Made by a program: the position numbers and the translations under genes. From JBBQWZ01 sp038210135 (lineage in GTDB: Bacteria; Acidobacteriota; Terriglobia; Bryobacterales; Bryobacteraceae): 64,000 nt of DNA. Of the stretch, positions 51,801-59,219 are shown piece after piece; within the stretch, counting starts at the first letter, position 1, and every line of letters begins with the position of its first letter. The notes beneath the pieces are model-generated. The model had not been told where the DNA came from. It ran no database searches and saw only the letters and a program-made list of their open reading frames with translations. The stretch covers positions 40,793 through 104,792 of the forward strand of contig JBBQWZ010000019.1 of NCBI GenBank assembly GCA_038210135.1. The letters run 5' to 3'.

Positions 51801-51962
51801 CATGCCCGAATATGGCTGCGCAACGTAGATTTGCGGCGCGCCCAGATTCGGAAAAATATCGACCGGCATCCGGCGGACCGCCAGGTACGCCGCCAGCGCC
51901 AGCGTGATCACCGCCACGAAAATCGTCACCGGACGCCGCAGCGCGAACAGCACCAGCTTCAT
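48849..51962 (-). CDS. RND multidrug/solute efflux pump, inner membrane transporter
   Basis: A 1037-residue AcrB-superfamily protein. LFALRRPVTIFVAVITLALAAYLAVRRMPVDIFPNLG is the family N-terminus; two large periplasmic loops and 12 membrane helices follow. In TM4 the proton-relay region reads GLALAVGVLVDEATVEVENIH: the second Asp of the usual VDD is Glu, differing from both the HAE1 (VDDA) and the heavy-metal (VDAA) patterns. GAIMALGIATANSILLVTFAEAHR is the TM10-11 counterpart. It exports drugs or other hydrophobic solutes with proton antiport. Coupled by 4-base overlaps to the channel gene before it and the adaptor after it. Confidence 0.93.
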   Translation of the reverse strand: MKLVLFALRRPVTIFVAVITLALAAYLAVRRMPVDIFPNLGAPQIYVAQPYSGMDPSQMEGFLTYYYEYHFLYITGIEHVESKSIQGVALVKLVFHAGTNMNQAIAETVGYVNRARAFMPPGAVPPFIVRYDAGSVPVGQLVFSSSIGRPPAEMQNIALNQVRPLFATLPGVSAPPPFGGNQRTVVVRLDPDKLRQYRISPEDAIAAVSKSTTVLPSGSLRTGDVNRIVNSNASVSQDISEMMDAPVRGGPGSSVYLRDLGVAEIGTDIVSGYAHVNGKRTVYIEVTKRADASTLDVISRVRAAIPAMQAVCPEDVKIELVFDESRYVTSAIRSLMNEGMLGALLTALTVLLFLRDWRGALIVVLTIPFSLLGAVVWLWASGQSINIMTLGGLALAVGVLVDEATVEVENIHARMGDGIDRAVAVVEAARRTANARLLSMLAILAVFVPSFFLSGVARQLFVPLALAVGFAMITSYVLSSTLVPVLAAKLMRPKKDEPGILAAFYAGYLGLMLRIRWVIAVVFVVAPVALLWFLVPTLGTEIFPKTTSGQFQVRLRAAPGTRVERTELVALRALEIIKKTAGEGNVEISTAFIGVQPASYPINTIYLWTSGPQEAVLLVAVKSAGEGFEEKLRGAFGRDLPDVQISFEAGDIVSRVMSFGSDTPIEVAVQGPSIANNRAHAEKLKAEFAKLKFLRDLQFAQALDYPTVDVKIDRERAGQYGLTAAGIARSLVAATSSSRFIEPNYWRDPASGNGFQIQVEIPQHRMASMQDLADLPVMRSGESRPLLSDVASMTEGKAFGVVERYNMQRVVSLTANIQGVTLGEAAKEVRAAIGRAGAATRGSTVSVRGQVPALEETQSGLQIGFLIAAGAIFLLLTASFQSARVALAIFMTLPVVLCGVILALKLTGGTLNIQSFLGAIMALGIATANSILLVTFAEAHRREGTGALESARLAASGRLRAIVMTASAMIAGMLPLAFALGTGAEQNGPLGRAVIGGLVAATFATLTILPAFYAILQGNASREASLLPASSIGENVR

Positions 51963-53335
51963 CGACCGCCCGCCTGCTTCACCGCTTCAAGAAACGGCGC
52001 CAGGTCACCCTCGGCAGCCGCAATCGAAAGCCTCGCCCGCCAGATGTTCAACCTCGCCAGCGAATGGTCGATTTCGGCCTGCGCGAGCGTTCGCGAAACA
52101 TCCGCCATTTCCGTCATCGTCACAAGACCGGCCCGATATCGGGCGCTCATCTGCGCCTCCGCCCGTCGCGCGGATTCGACCAGGATCGGCGTCTGTTGCG
52201 CCATCCGCCGCGCCGAATCGAGTGCGACCCGCGCTTTCTCCAAGTGCGCATTCAATTCCAAACGGACCAGATCCAGCCGTGCCGATTCGCCTTCGAGATG
52301 CTTCCGCTCGGCCTCCCGTTTGGCGCGCAGCGAAGGCAGCTCCAGGATCGGAAACGTAATCTGAAAACCTGCAACCCAGTTCCCGATATTCGGGCCGATC
52401 CCTGCAATCGCGCCGCCCGTCGTCGAGTCCACTCGCGCGCCGCTTCCGCGCGCATACAAATTCGCCATCAACTGAATCTTTGGAAAATAGGCTAAATCCA
52501 ACTGCGCCGAACGCGCCTTCGCTTCGTCAATCGCCCGCCGCTGTTCCGCCAACGCCGGATGCGCAACTGTCTCGCCACTCGCCGAGTCTTTTCCGGCGGC
52601 CTCCCCTACAAATTCCGCGCTCTGGACCCCAGCGTCCGAACCAATCATCTGCGCCAACGTGACGCGAGCCGTGGCAGCAGCCTGTTCGGCCTGGATCCAT
52701 TGCAAATTCGCGGACGCATTTTCGGAAACGGCTCGTTCCAAGTCCGCCCCCGGACGCAGGCCTGAATTCACCAGCGCCTTCGCCGACTCCAAAACCACTT
52801 GCGCTCGCGTAACCGCGGCCCGCGCCGCCCGCACCGTCGCATCGGCCGCGACCACCGTCAAATACGCATCCGCCGTGACCGCGCCCACCTGAAAGCGCGT
52901 GAGTTCCGCCGCCGCCTCCGCGCGCCTTTTCGTCGCCCCAGCCGTTTCAATCGACGCCCGGCGCTGGCCGAAGTCGATCGGCTCCCACGCAACCAATACG
53001 CCCACCGCGCTGCCCCAGGCACTGCGGAAACTCGTATCGATTACCGGACCCGAGATCGGCGATAGAACTGCCTGCGGCAGCGTCGGGCCGAACACGTTGT
53101 TGTGCGTTCCACGATCCAACTGCGCCACGCCATCGACCCGCGGCAGGTAAGCCGTACGCGCGAACCGCACCTGCGCCGCCGCCGCGTCAATCTGCGAGCG
53201 GGAAATCCGAATCGTCGGGTACGCCACCTCCGCCTTCGCCACGGCGTCAGCCAGCGAGATCGAAGCAGTTTGTGCGCCGGCAATCGAAAACGACAGCAAC
53301 GGTAACCAACCAACGTAAAGGGTTCGGTTCATCAT
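51959..53335 (-). CDS. TolC-family outer membrane efflux protein
   Basis: A 458-residue protein that begins the operon. Two adjacent ATGs (53335, 53332) could start it, opening on a signal peptide (MNRTLYVGWLPLLSFSIAGAQ). The OEP pattern is clear: ISLADAVAKAEVAYPTIRISRSQIDAAAAQVRFARTAYLPRVDG and the second repeat AVSENASANLQWIQAEQAAATARVTLAQMIG with long coiled helices. It forms the trimeric channel-tunnel for the RND pump encoded next. Having the channel first and the adaptor last is the reverse of the common adaptor-pump-channel order. Confidence 0.92.
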   Translation of the reverse strand: MMNRTLYVGWLPLLSFSIAGAQTASISLADAVAKAEVAYPTIRISRSQIDAAAAQVRFARTAYLPRVDGVAQLDRGTHNNVFGPTLPQAVLSPISGPVIDTSFRSAWGSAVGVLVAWEPIDFGQRRASIETAGATKRRAEAAAELTRFQVGAVTADAYLTVVAADATVRAARAAVTRAQVVLESAKALVNSGLRPGADLERAVSENASANLQWIQAEQAAATARVTLAQMIGSDAGVQSAEFVGEAAGKDSASGETVAHPALAEQRRAIDEAKARSAQLDLAYFPKIQLMANLYARGSGARVDSTTGGAIAGIGPNIGNWVAGFQITFPILELPSLRAKREAERKHLEGESARLDLVRLELNAHLEKARVALDSARRMAQQTPILVESARRAEAQMSARYRAGLVTMTEMADVSRTLAQAEIDHSLARLNIWRARLSIAAAEGDLAPFLEAVKQAGGR

Positions 53336-53390
53336 GAGCAAAGCACTTGCGAGGAACCCATTCTGTCATTTTCGAGCGCCTGCCTGAACC

Positions 53391-54206
53391 TCAATCGCCG
53401 CCGGCCACGTCAGCGCCGCGGTCGCTGCAGATTCCCCGCTTGCTCGATCGCACAAAGCGGACCAGATGCCGCGCATGCTCGGAATCGATTTCCGCTTCGA
53501 TCCGCTGAAGCGCAACCGCGCGCTTCAAGCCGGACCGGTACAGCAACTGATAAGCCTGCTTCACCGCCCGGATCTCATCCACCTGGAACCCCGCCCTTCG
53601 CATCCCCACCAGATTCAGGCCGCGAGCTTCGATGTCGAATTCCGAAAAAGTAAAGAAAGGCGGAGCATCCAGATTCACCCGCACGTTGCCCGCAATCATC
53701 GCCAGCCGGCCAATCTTGCTGTGCTGATGCACCACCACGCCTCCCGAAATGAACGCCTGATCCTCGATCTCGACGTACCCGGCGATCAACGCACAGCTTG
53801 CAATCACGCAATTCGACCCCACCTTCGAATCATGCGCAATGTGGCCCGACGTCATGATGAAGTTGTCGTCGCCAATCACCGTCTCCGATTCCGGCAGCGT
53901 CCCGCGCGAAATCGTGTAGTGCTCGCGGATCTTGTTCCGGTCGCCGATCCGCAAGTAACTCCGCTCCCCATTGAATCGCTTATCGAGCGGGTCCGTCCCC
54001 AGAATCGTTCCAGCGGAAATCTCGTTCGACTCGCCCAACGTGGTCCATCGCTTCACGTACACATAAGGCTCGATCCGCGTGAACGCGCCAACCGAAGTGT
54101 CCGCCTCGACAATCGCGAATTCTCCGATCACCGCCTGGGGGCCAATCCGTGCTTCCGGATGTACCCTAGCGGAACTGGCCACAACGGCCGATGGATCGAT
54201 GGACAT
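53391..54206 (-). CDS. lpxA: Acyl-ACP:UDP-N-acetylglucosamine O-acyltransferase
   Basis: A 271-residue left-handed beta-helix enzyme for the first step of lipid A synthesis. Hexapeptide repeats run from IDPSAVVASSARVHPEARIGPQAVIG to VEIEDQAFISGGVVVHQHSKIG; the catalytic His is in GHIAHDSKVG, and the C-terminal helical domain follows (FFTFSEFDIEARGLNLVGMRRAGF). The last 20 residues are polar and not conserved. TATGAT lies 8 nt before the ATG with no Shine-Dalgarno sequence. It is divergent from lpxD, the third enzyme of the pathway; no fabZ or lpxC lies between them, unlike many genomes. Confidence 0.95.
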   Translation of the reverse strand: MSIDPSAVVASSARVHPEARIGPQAVIGEFAIVEADTSVGAFTRIEPYVYVKRWTTLGESNEISAGTILGTDPLDKRFNGERSYLRIGDRNKIREHYTISRGTLPESETVIGDDNFIMTSGHIAHDSKVGSNCVIASCALIAGYVEIEDQAFISGGVVVHQHSKIGRLAMIAGNVRVNLDAPPFFTFSEFDIEARGLNLVGMRRAGFQVDEIRAVKQAYQLLYRSGLKRAVALQRIEAEIDSEHARHLVRFVRSSKRGICSDRGADVAGGD

Positions 54207-54301
54207 AAGCTTGTATCATAAACGAGTACATCGTAATCCAACGTGCGAATGTAACTTGCTGATAAGGCAATAGTTGTTGGGCTCGCAGGAGGGAGGGCAA
54301 C

Positions 54302-55348
54302 ATGCGTGTTCGCGAATTGGCAGATTGGCTCAGCGCCGGCTGGGAAGGCGATGGGGAGCGGGAAATTCGCAAAGTGGCCACTCTTGAGGACGCTGGCCCC
54401 GATGACTTGTCCTTCGTCAGCAGCATGAAAGCGCTGCGGCAAGCCGCCGAATCCCGTGCCGGATGCCTGCTCGTGCCCACGAATTTCGCCAATGGCGAAG
54501 GCCGCACCATCATCCGCGCCACCGACCCTCGCGGCGCCGTCGCTCGCGCCATCCCTAAAATACATCCCCGCCGTGAGCCGCCTCCCGGAGTTCACCCGAC
54601 CGCCGTTCTCGGACCTGGCGTAGTCACCGCCGCCGGCGTCACCATCGGACCCCTCTCGCACATCGGTGCCGGCGTCCACCTCGCCGAAAACGTCGCCGTC
54701 GGCGCGGGCTGCACCGTCGGAGATTACGTGAAGATCGGCGCCGGCAGCGTCTTGCACGCGCACGTCACCATCTATCGCGATGTCCTCGTCGGCAGCCGCG
54801 TCATCCTGCATTCCGGCTGCGTCATCGGATCCGACGGCTTCGGCTTCATCATGACCGAAGGCGCCTACGAGAAATTTCCCCAGATCGGCCGCGTCGAAAT
54901 CGGCAACGATGTCGAAATCGGAGCCAACAGCTGCATCGATCGCGCCGCGCTGGGCGTCACCTCGATCGGCGATGGAACCAAGATCGACAACATGGTCCAC
55001 GTCGGCCATAACTGCCGCATCGGCAAGCACGTCGTCGTCGCCGCGCAAACCGGATTTTCCGGCGGAGTTGTGGTCGAAGATTACGCCGTCATCGGCGGCC
55101 AGGTCGGCGTCGGCGACAAAGCCCGCATCGAATCCCGCGCAGTGATCGGCTCCGGAGCCGGCGTTCTGACTTCGAAGATCGTTCGCGCCGGCCAGGTCCT
55201 GTGGGGCACTCCAGCCCGTCCGCTCAAAGATCACCTGGAACAGCTCGCGCTCATTACGAAGCTTCCCGAGTTCCGAAAAGAACTTCGCGCCGCCCGCAAG
55301 GAAATCGAAGAGCTCCGCGAACAGGCAAAGCGCAACGGCTCCCGCTAG
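54302..55348 (+). CDS. lpxD: UDP-3-O-(3-hydroxyacyl)glucosamine N-acyltransferase
   Basis: A 348-residue enzyme for the third step of lipid A synthesis. The N-terminal uridine-binding domain (MRVRELADWLSAGWEGDGEREI, DLSFVSSMKALRQAAES) precedes the left-handed beta-helix with GADGFG-like GSDGFGFIMTEGAYEKFPQIG and the catalytic His in HVGHNCRIG. A C-terminal helix (FRKELRAARKEIEELREQAKRN) ends it. A very strong GGAGGGAGG ribosome-binding site precedes the ATG. It is transcribed away from lpxA and followed by a hairpin and a repeat-rich gene-free region. Confidence 0.96.
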   Translation: MRVRELADWLSAGWEGDGEREIRKVATLEDAGPDDLSFVSSMKALRQAAESRAGCLLVPTNFANGEGRTIIRATDPRGAVARAIPKIHPRREPPPGVHPTAVLGPGVVTAAGVTIGPLSHIGAGVHLAENVAVGAGCTVGDYVKIGAGSVLHAHVTIYRDVLVGSRVILHSGCVIGSDGFGFIMTEGAYEKFPQIGRVEIGNDVEIGANSCIDRAALGVTSIGDGTKIDNMVHVGHNCRIGKHVVVAAQTGFSGGVVVEDYAVIGGQVGVGDKARIESRAVIGSGAGVLTSKIVRAGQVLWGTPARPLKDHLEQLALITKLPEFRKELRAARKEIEELREQAKRNGSR

Positions 55349-55395
55349 TGGGATGTCCGCGAGATCCCTTTAGTACGCGGATCTCTCACGTTTAA

Positions 55396-55415
55396 CCCCG
55401 CCCGTAAGGGCGGGG
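55396..55415 (+). terminator. Hairpin after lpxD
   Basis: CCCCGCCC (55396-55403) pairs with GGGCGGGG (55408-55415) over a GTAA loop, followed by ACTCTTCG. It is probably the lpxD terminator, though the T-run is weak. Confidence 0.55.
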
Positions 55416-55569
55416 ACTCTTCGTCAGTCAACCACCGTAAAGGTCGATCGCGGACAGCCCGCTAGTCTCTCGTCAAAAATCTCCAAACCCGCGCTACATC
55501 CAGGGTTAACGGAGGATCCGATGCGTGGCACTTTTCTAAAACCGGCCTGACCAAGCCACGGAACCGAAG

Positions 55570-55637
55570 TGGCTTCGTTTCGCAAAAATCAGCCCCGGAC
55601 CGTCGGAGTAAGCGCCAGCCTGGCTTCGTTTCGCAAA
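55570..55637 (+). repeat. 17-bp direct repeats, 51 bp apart
   Basis: TGGCTTCGTTTCGCAAA is present exactly at 55570-55586 and 55621-55637. The first copy is preceded by a CCAC/GTGG mini-hairpin. Translation of the plus strand gives a repeated LASFRK, but this is not a credible protein. Confidence 0.8.
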
Positions 55638-55727
55638 CCCGAATCCGAGCCGCGCCCAAAGCGCTCCGAAGGAGCGCGTCGGAAGCGGACAACGGACCTC
55701 CTTTCGAATCGGGGCGCAATCGGATCA

Positions 55728-55822
55728 CGCTTTTCAACTCACTCGCACCCACCCGGATTGAACCCGAAGCGTCAGCGACGGGACATCCGGTATCATGACC
55801 CTGCGAGTGAGGGTGGGGATCC
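55728..55822 (-). repeat. Dispersed intergenic repeat, copy B (about 95 bp, inverted relative to copy A)
   Basis: Its reverse complement aligns end to end with 5062-5156. The core GTCCCGTCGCT / ACGCT / CGGGTTCAATCCG differs at two positions only, and GGTGCGAGTGAGTT is shared. See copy A. Confidence 0.8.
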
Positions 55823-55989
55823 TGCGCGATAAAGATCGCTTTCACGAGAGTGCGCCAATTTCCCCTAGAAGAAGCTAGTAGCACGAGAGCATCCAAAGCT
55901 GCTAAGCTATTCATTAACTGGATGCAGCGTCCGACGCTCGCCCAGCGTAACCCCTTCGCCCCAGTGCCCAACGGCTTGAGCCCCGCAGT

Positions 55990-56018
55990 TTGACATGCTC
56001 GCCGCAGGTCGCTAGACT
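55990..56018 (+). promoter_or_regulatory. Promoter of the rplM-rpsI operon
   Basis: Consensus TTGACA (55990-55995), an exact 17-bp spacer, and TAGACT (56013-56018, 4 of 6). Transcription would start near 56025, about 30 bases before the rplM ATG. Confidence 0.7.
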
Positions 56019-56056
56019 TAGAGGTTGCGAATCTTGAACGGAGATCGTCTGTCCGC

Positions 56057-56485
56057 ATGAAGACCGTAGTTCCCTCTAAGCACGAAATCGAACGCCAGTG
56101 GCATGTGATCGACGCCGATGGTATTGTTCTGGGCCGCTTGGCCAGCAAAGCAGCGTCTTTGTTGATGGGCAAGCACAAGCCGATTTACACCCCGTATATC
56201 GACACCGGCGACCATGTCGTGGTGGTCAATGCTGCCAAGATCCGCATGACCGGCAGCAAAGAAGATCAGAAAATGTACCGCTGGCACTCCGGTTATCCGG
56301 GTGGACTTCGGGAAGTGGGCGCAAAGCAGATGCGCCTGACCCGTCCCGCCAAGATGATCGAAGAGGCAATCAAAGGCATGCTGCCGAAAAACAAGCTCGG
56401 CAAGCAGATGTACCGCAAGCTTCAGGTCTACGCCGATGCCCAGCATCCGCACCAGGCCCAGAAGCCGACAGCCCTGGCGGTCTAA
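56057..56485 (+). CDS. rplM: Large ribosomal subunit protein uL13
   Basis: A 142-residue protein that binds 23S rRNA early in 50S assembly. RQWHVIDADGIVLGRLASKAASLLMGKHKP and the conserved YRWHSGYPGGLREVGAKQM and AIKGMLPKNKLGKQMYRKLQVY are the full L13 pattern. The ATG at 56057 is preceded by GGAGAT. It lies upstream of rpsI in the usual order, with a consensus-like promoter in front. Confidence 0.98.
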   Translation: MKTVVPSKHEIERQWHVIDADGIVLGRLASKAASLLMGKHKPIYTPYIDTGDHVVVVNAAKIRMTGSKEDQKMYRWHSGYPGGLREVGAKQMRLTRPAKMIEEAIKGMLPKNKLGKQMYRKLQVYADAQHPHQAQKPTALAV

Positions 56486-56590
56486 CCGAATTCATGCCGC
56501 GGTGCGAAATCGCGGCCACCTCGACGTAAGCCGAGGCAGAAAACCGCGGTGGATAATCGCGGCACAATAAAGACAACGAGGATATATTCA

Positions 56591-56983
56591 GTGGCGTTAG
56601 TTCAGTACCTTGGAACCGGCCGGCGTAAGACCTCCGTGGCGCGTATTTTCCTGCGCTCGGGCAAAGGCGACATCAGCGTCAACGGCCGCACGTTTGAAAA
56701 TTACTTCGCGAATGAAACCGCGCGGATTCTGGTCCGTCAGCCGTTGCTCGCAACCGAAACCGCGGACAAGTTCGACATCCTGATTCTAGCGAACGGCGGC
56801 GGAGTCACCGGTCAGGCCGGTGCTGCCCGCCTCGGAATCGCCCGCGCCCTGCTTGAGTTCAACGCCGAACTGCGCGGCAAGCTGAAGAGTCTTGGATTGT
56901 TGACGCGCGACGCGCGCCAGCACGAGCGTAAGAAGTACGGCCAAAAGGGCGCGCGCAAACGCTTCCAGTTTTCGAAGCGATAG
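56591..56983 (+). CDS. rpsI: Small ribosomal subunit protein uS9
   Basis: A 130-residue protein whose C-terminal tail reaches the P-site tRNA. I start it at GTG 56591 (VALVQYLGTGRRKTSVARIFL), preceded by GAGGA; the open frame further up is leader. GGGVTGQAGAARLGIARALLEF and the universal ending KKYGQKGARKRFQFSKR are intact. It is 105 bases after rplM. Confidence 0.98.
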   Translation: MALVQYLGTGRRKTSVARIFLRSGKGDISVNGRTFENYFANETARILVRQPLLATETADKFDILILANGGGVTGQAGAARLGIARALLEFNAELRGKLKSLGLLTRDARQHERKKYGQKGARKRFQFSKR

Positions 56984-57225
56984 TTTTTTCGGATTGCGGG
57001 CGGCTTTCATCGGGCGTCCGCTCTTCCTTGTGTTTTTGGCCAGTTCGTCTGGCCTACAAGTTTTCCTGGACGTGCTTCGGCTTGCAATCGTGTTGAGCCC
57101 CCTCCGCACGCCCTTCGTTCGGCCGGATCGCAAATCCCGCTTTGGACCGCGATCCGGTTTATTCAGCCACAACCCTGGCCCGTCGTGTGTGACGAGCACG
57201 TCAGCCGGGATTCAAGGAGGCTCTT

Positions 57226-58122
57226 TTGCCGTCGATTAGCATGAAAGAATTGCTCGAAGCTGGCGTTCACTTCGGGCACCAGACCAAGCGCTGGAATCCG
57301 AAAATGAAAGAATACATTTTCGGCGAACGTAACGGGATCTACATTATCGATCTCCAGAAAACCCTCAAGCTGTTCAAAGACGCAATGCGCTACGTCGGAG
57401 AAATGGCCGCCGCCGGCAAGACCGTGCTCTTCGTGGGCACCAAACGCCAGGCGCAGGAAGCCATCGCCGAAGAAGCCACCAAGTGCGGCATGTACTACGT
57501 GAACAACCGCTGGCTGGGCGGGCTGCTGACCAATATGGTCACGGTCCAGAAATCCATCAAGCGCCTCAAAGAACTCGACGCCATGGCGAACGAGCAGGGC
57601 TGGGTTGGTCGCGCGAAGAAAGAAGTCGGACGCCTCGAACGCGAGCGCAAGCACTTGCAATCGAACCTCGCCGGCATCCGCGACATGCAGGGTCTGCCGG
57701 ATCTGCTGTTCATTATCGATTCGAACAAGGAAGCGATCGCCGTACAGGAAGCCCGCAAACTCGGGATTCCGGTCGTCGCCGTCGTCGACACCAATTGCGA
57801 TCCGGATGTCGTCGATCATGTGATTCCGGGCAACGATGACGCGCTCCGCGCCATCCGCCTGTTCACCACCAAAATCTCTGAAGCCGTTGCCGAAGGCCGG
57901 GCCCTCGCCAGCGAACACGACTTCACGGCCGAAAAGCTCATCACCGATGAGACCCCGGTCGAGGATATCGCCGAGTACTCGCAGTTCGTCGATCCGAAGT
58001 ACTCCGAACAGCTTATGTCGGAAACGCTTCGCCAGGAGGACCCGCACTCCACTTCCGTGCCCCGGAAAACGGCGGCTCCCGAACCCGCCGCCGAACCGGT
58101 GGAAGCGAAAGTCTCCGAGTAA
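57226..58122 (+). CDS. rpsB: Small ribosomal subunit protein uS2
   Basis: A 298-residue protein. AAGGAGG at 57214-57220 is 5 nt before a TTG (57226), so I prefer that start to the ATG at 57241, which is 20 nt from the same site. SMKELLEAGVHFGHQTKRWNPKMKEYIFGERNGIYIIDL (two joined segments) is the S2 N-terminus; WLGGLLTNMVTVQKSIKRL and VDTNCDPDVVDHVIPGNDDA are conserved. The C-terminal 50 residues form an Ala/Pro/Glu-rich tail beyond the usual S2 length. The 242-base leader holds a GGCCAG/CTGGCC hairpin (57038-57054), a possible autoregulatory element. A terminator follows the gene. Confidence 0.97.
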   Translation: MPSISMKELLEAGVHFGHQTKRWNPKMKEYIFGERNGIYIIDLQKTLKLFKDAMRYVGEMAAAGKTVLFVGTKRQAQEAIAEEATKCGMYYVNNRWLGGLLTNMVTVQKSIKRLKELDAMANEQGWVGRAKKEVGRLERERKHLQSNLAGIRDMQGLPDLLFIIDSNKEAIAVQEARKLGIPVVAVVDTNCDPDVVDHVIPGNDDALRAIRLFTTKISEAVAEGRALASEHDFTAEKLITDETPVEDIAEYSQFVDPKYSEQLMSETLRQEDPHSTSVPRKTAAPEPAAEPVEAKVSE

Positions 58123-58147
58123 TCGACGCATCCAGGTAAGAAGCCGA

Positions 58148-58186
58148 AGGGCGGGATGCGCAAACAGCGTATCCCGCCCTTTTTTG
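58148..58186 (+). terminator. Strong intrinsic terminator between rpsB and tsf
   Basis: AAGGGCGGGAT pairs with ATCCCGCCCTT across a GC-containing loop, followed by TTTT. It lies inside the normally co-transcribed rpsB-tsf pair, so it likely acts as an attenuator with partial read-through. Confidence 0.85.
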
Positions 58187-58215
58187 AGAATTTCAGGAAG
58201 TTACAGGACTAGCAT

Positions 58216-58842
58216 ATGGCCGAATCTAACGCTCAACTTGTCAAACAGCTCCGCGAACGTACCGGCGCGGGCATGATGGAGTGCAAAAAAGCACTCGACG
58301 AAACCAAAGGCAACATCGATGAAGCCGTCACCGTGCTGCGCAAGCGCGGCATCGCGTCCGCCGAAAAGAAGGCGTCGCGCTCCGCTCGCCAGGGCACCAT
58401 CGGGACCTACATTCACCCCGGCTCGCAGCTCGGCGTCATGATCGAAGTCAACTGCGAATCCGATTTCGTCGCCCGCACCGATGACTTCCAGGAATTGGTG
58501 AAGGACATCGCGATGCAGATCGCCGCCGCCGATCCGAAGTTCCTGCGCCGCGAAGATGTCACGCCCGAGGCTCTCGAAAAAGAGAAGGAAATCCAGCGTG
58601 CCCGCGCCCTCGCCGAAGGCAAGCCCGAGAAGATGGCCGACAAGATCGTCGAAGGCCGCATGGCGAAGTTCTATGAAGAGAACTGCCTCCTCGAGCAACC
58701 CTTCATCAAGGACAACACGGTCACCATCGGCGACATGATCAAGGCGAAGATCGCCAAGGTCGGCGAGAATATCGCCATCGCCCGCTACGCCCGCTTCAAG
58801 GTCGGCGAAACCGCCGCTGCCGAAGCGCCGGCCGAAGCGTAA
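58216..58842 (+). CDS. tsf: Translation elongation factor Ts
   Basis: A 208-residue nucleotide exchange factor for EF-Tu. QLVKQLRERTGAGMMECKKALDETKGNIDEAVTVLRKRG (two segments) is the conserved N-terminal helical domain with the TGAG-MMECK contact; GTIGTYIHPGSQLGVMIEVNCESDFVAR is the core. It is shorter than the E. coli protein (283) and belongs to the one-core-repeat class seen in Thermus and organelles. It is separated from rpsB by a strong terminator and followed by a small unknown gene. Confidence 0.97.
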   Translation: MAESNAQLVKQLRERTGAGMMECKKALDETKGNIDEAVTVLRKRGIASAEKKASRSARQGTIGTYIHPGSQLGVMIEVNCESDFVARTDDFQELVKDIAMQIAAADPKFLRREDVTPEALEKEKEIQRARALAEGKPEKMADKIVEGRMAKFYEENCLLEQPFIKDNTVTIGDMIKAKIAKVGENIAIARYARFKVGETAAAEAPAEA

Positions 58843-58861
58843 ACGTCTATACTGCGAGTGT

Positions 58862-59203
58862 ATGGATGTCGAGAAAACAATCGAATTCCTGCTCGCGCAT
58901 CAGGCGCGGATGGCGGCGGAGAATGAGGGGTTTCACGCTCATCAAGCCGCCGTCCGCGCCGACCATGAAGAGCGTTTCAAGCTGCTGGAAGTGTCGCAGT
59001 TGGAGTTTGACGAACGACTGAATCGGCTTGCCAAATTCGTCGAGGATAGCTATCGGTATCTCGATCAGGCGGACAAGGTCAGCCGGGAAGACTTGCTCCG
59101 CTACAAGGCAGAGCAGCGGGAACTCCACAAACATATGGACGAACGCCTCAATGCGATGATCCAGATCGTCGACGAAATCATCCGGAAGCGTCCCCAGCAG
59201 TAG
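58862..59203 (+). CDS. Small coiled-coil protein of unknown function between tsf and pyrH
   Basis: A 113-residue, highly charged, all-helical protein: VEKTIEFLLAHQARMAAE, HEERFKLLEVSQLEFDERLNRLAKFVED and YKAEQRELHKHMDERLNAMIQIV show heptad-like hydrophobic spacing. No membrane segment, cysteine or catalytic motif is seen. It sits 19 bases after tsf and 16 before pyrH, inside an otherwise standard rpsB-tsf-pyrH-frr cluster. TATACT is placed 8 nt before its ATG, so it may have its own leaderless promoter. Similar short coiled-coil proteins are frequent in acidobacterial genomes, but I know no function. Confidence 0.65.
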   Translation: MDVEKTIEFLLAHQARMAAENEGFHAHQAAVRADHEERFKLLEVSQLEFDERLNRLAKFVEDSYRYLDQADKVSREDLLRYKAEQRELHKHMDERLNAMIQIVDEIIRKRPQQ

Positions 59204-59219
59204 CATTCCCCTCGACCGA

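Larger units (their letters stand above)
55349..56056. other. 708-base gene-free, repeat-rich intergenic region
   Basis: Open frames here on both strands are biased by repeats and show no protein family. It holds a hairpin after lpxD (55396-55415), a pair of 17-bp direct repeats (55570-55637), a GCGCTCC/GGAGCGC hairpin (55661-55677), one copy of the 95-bp dispersed repeat (55728-55822) and the rplM promoter (55990-56018). Nothing recognisable is seen between 55823 and 55989. Confidence 0.7.

Noticed and set aside
55569..55832. 87-residue plus-strand protein with LASFRK repeats
   Set aside because: The repeated peptide simply reflects the 17-bp DNA repeats and the frame runs into the 95-bp dispersed repeat.
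55462..56178. 238-residue minus-strand protein after lpxD
   Set aside because: It crosses repeats, the rplM promoter and the rplM start on the opposite strand, and its residues show no family pattern.
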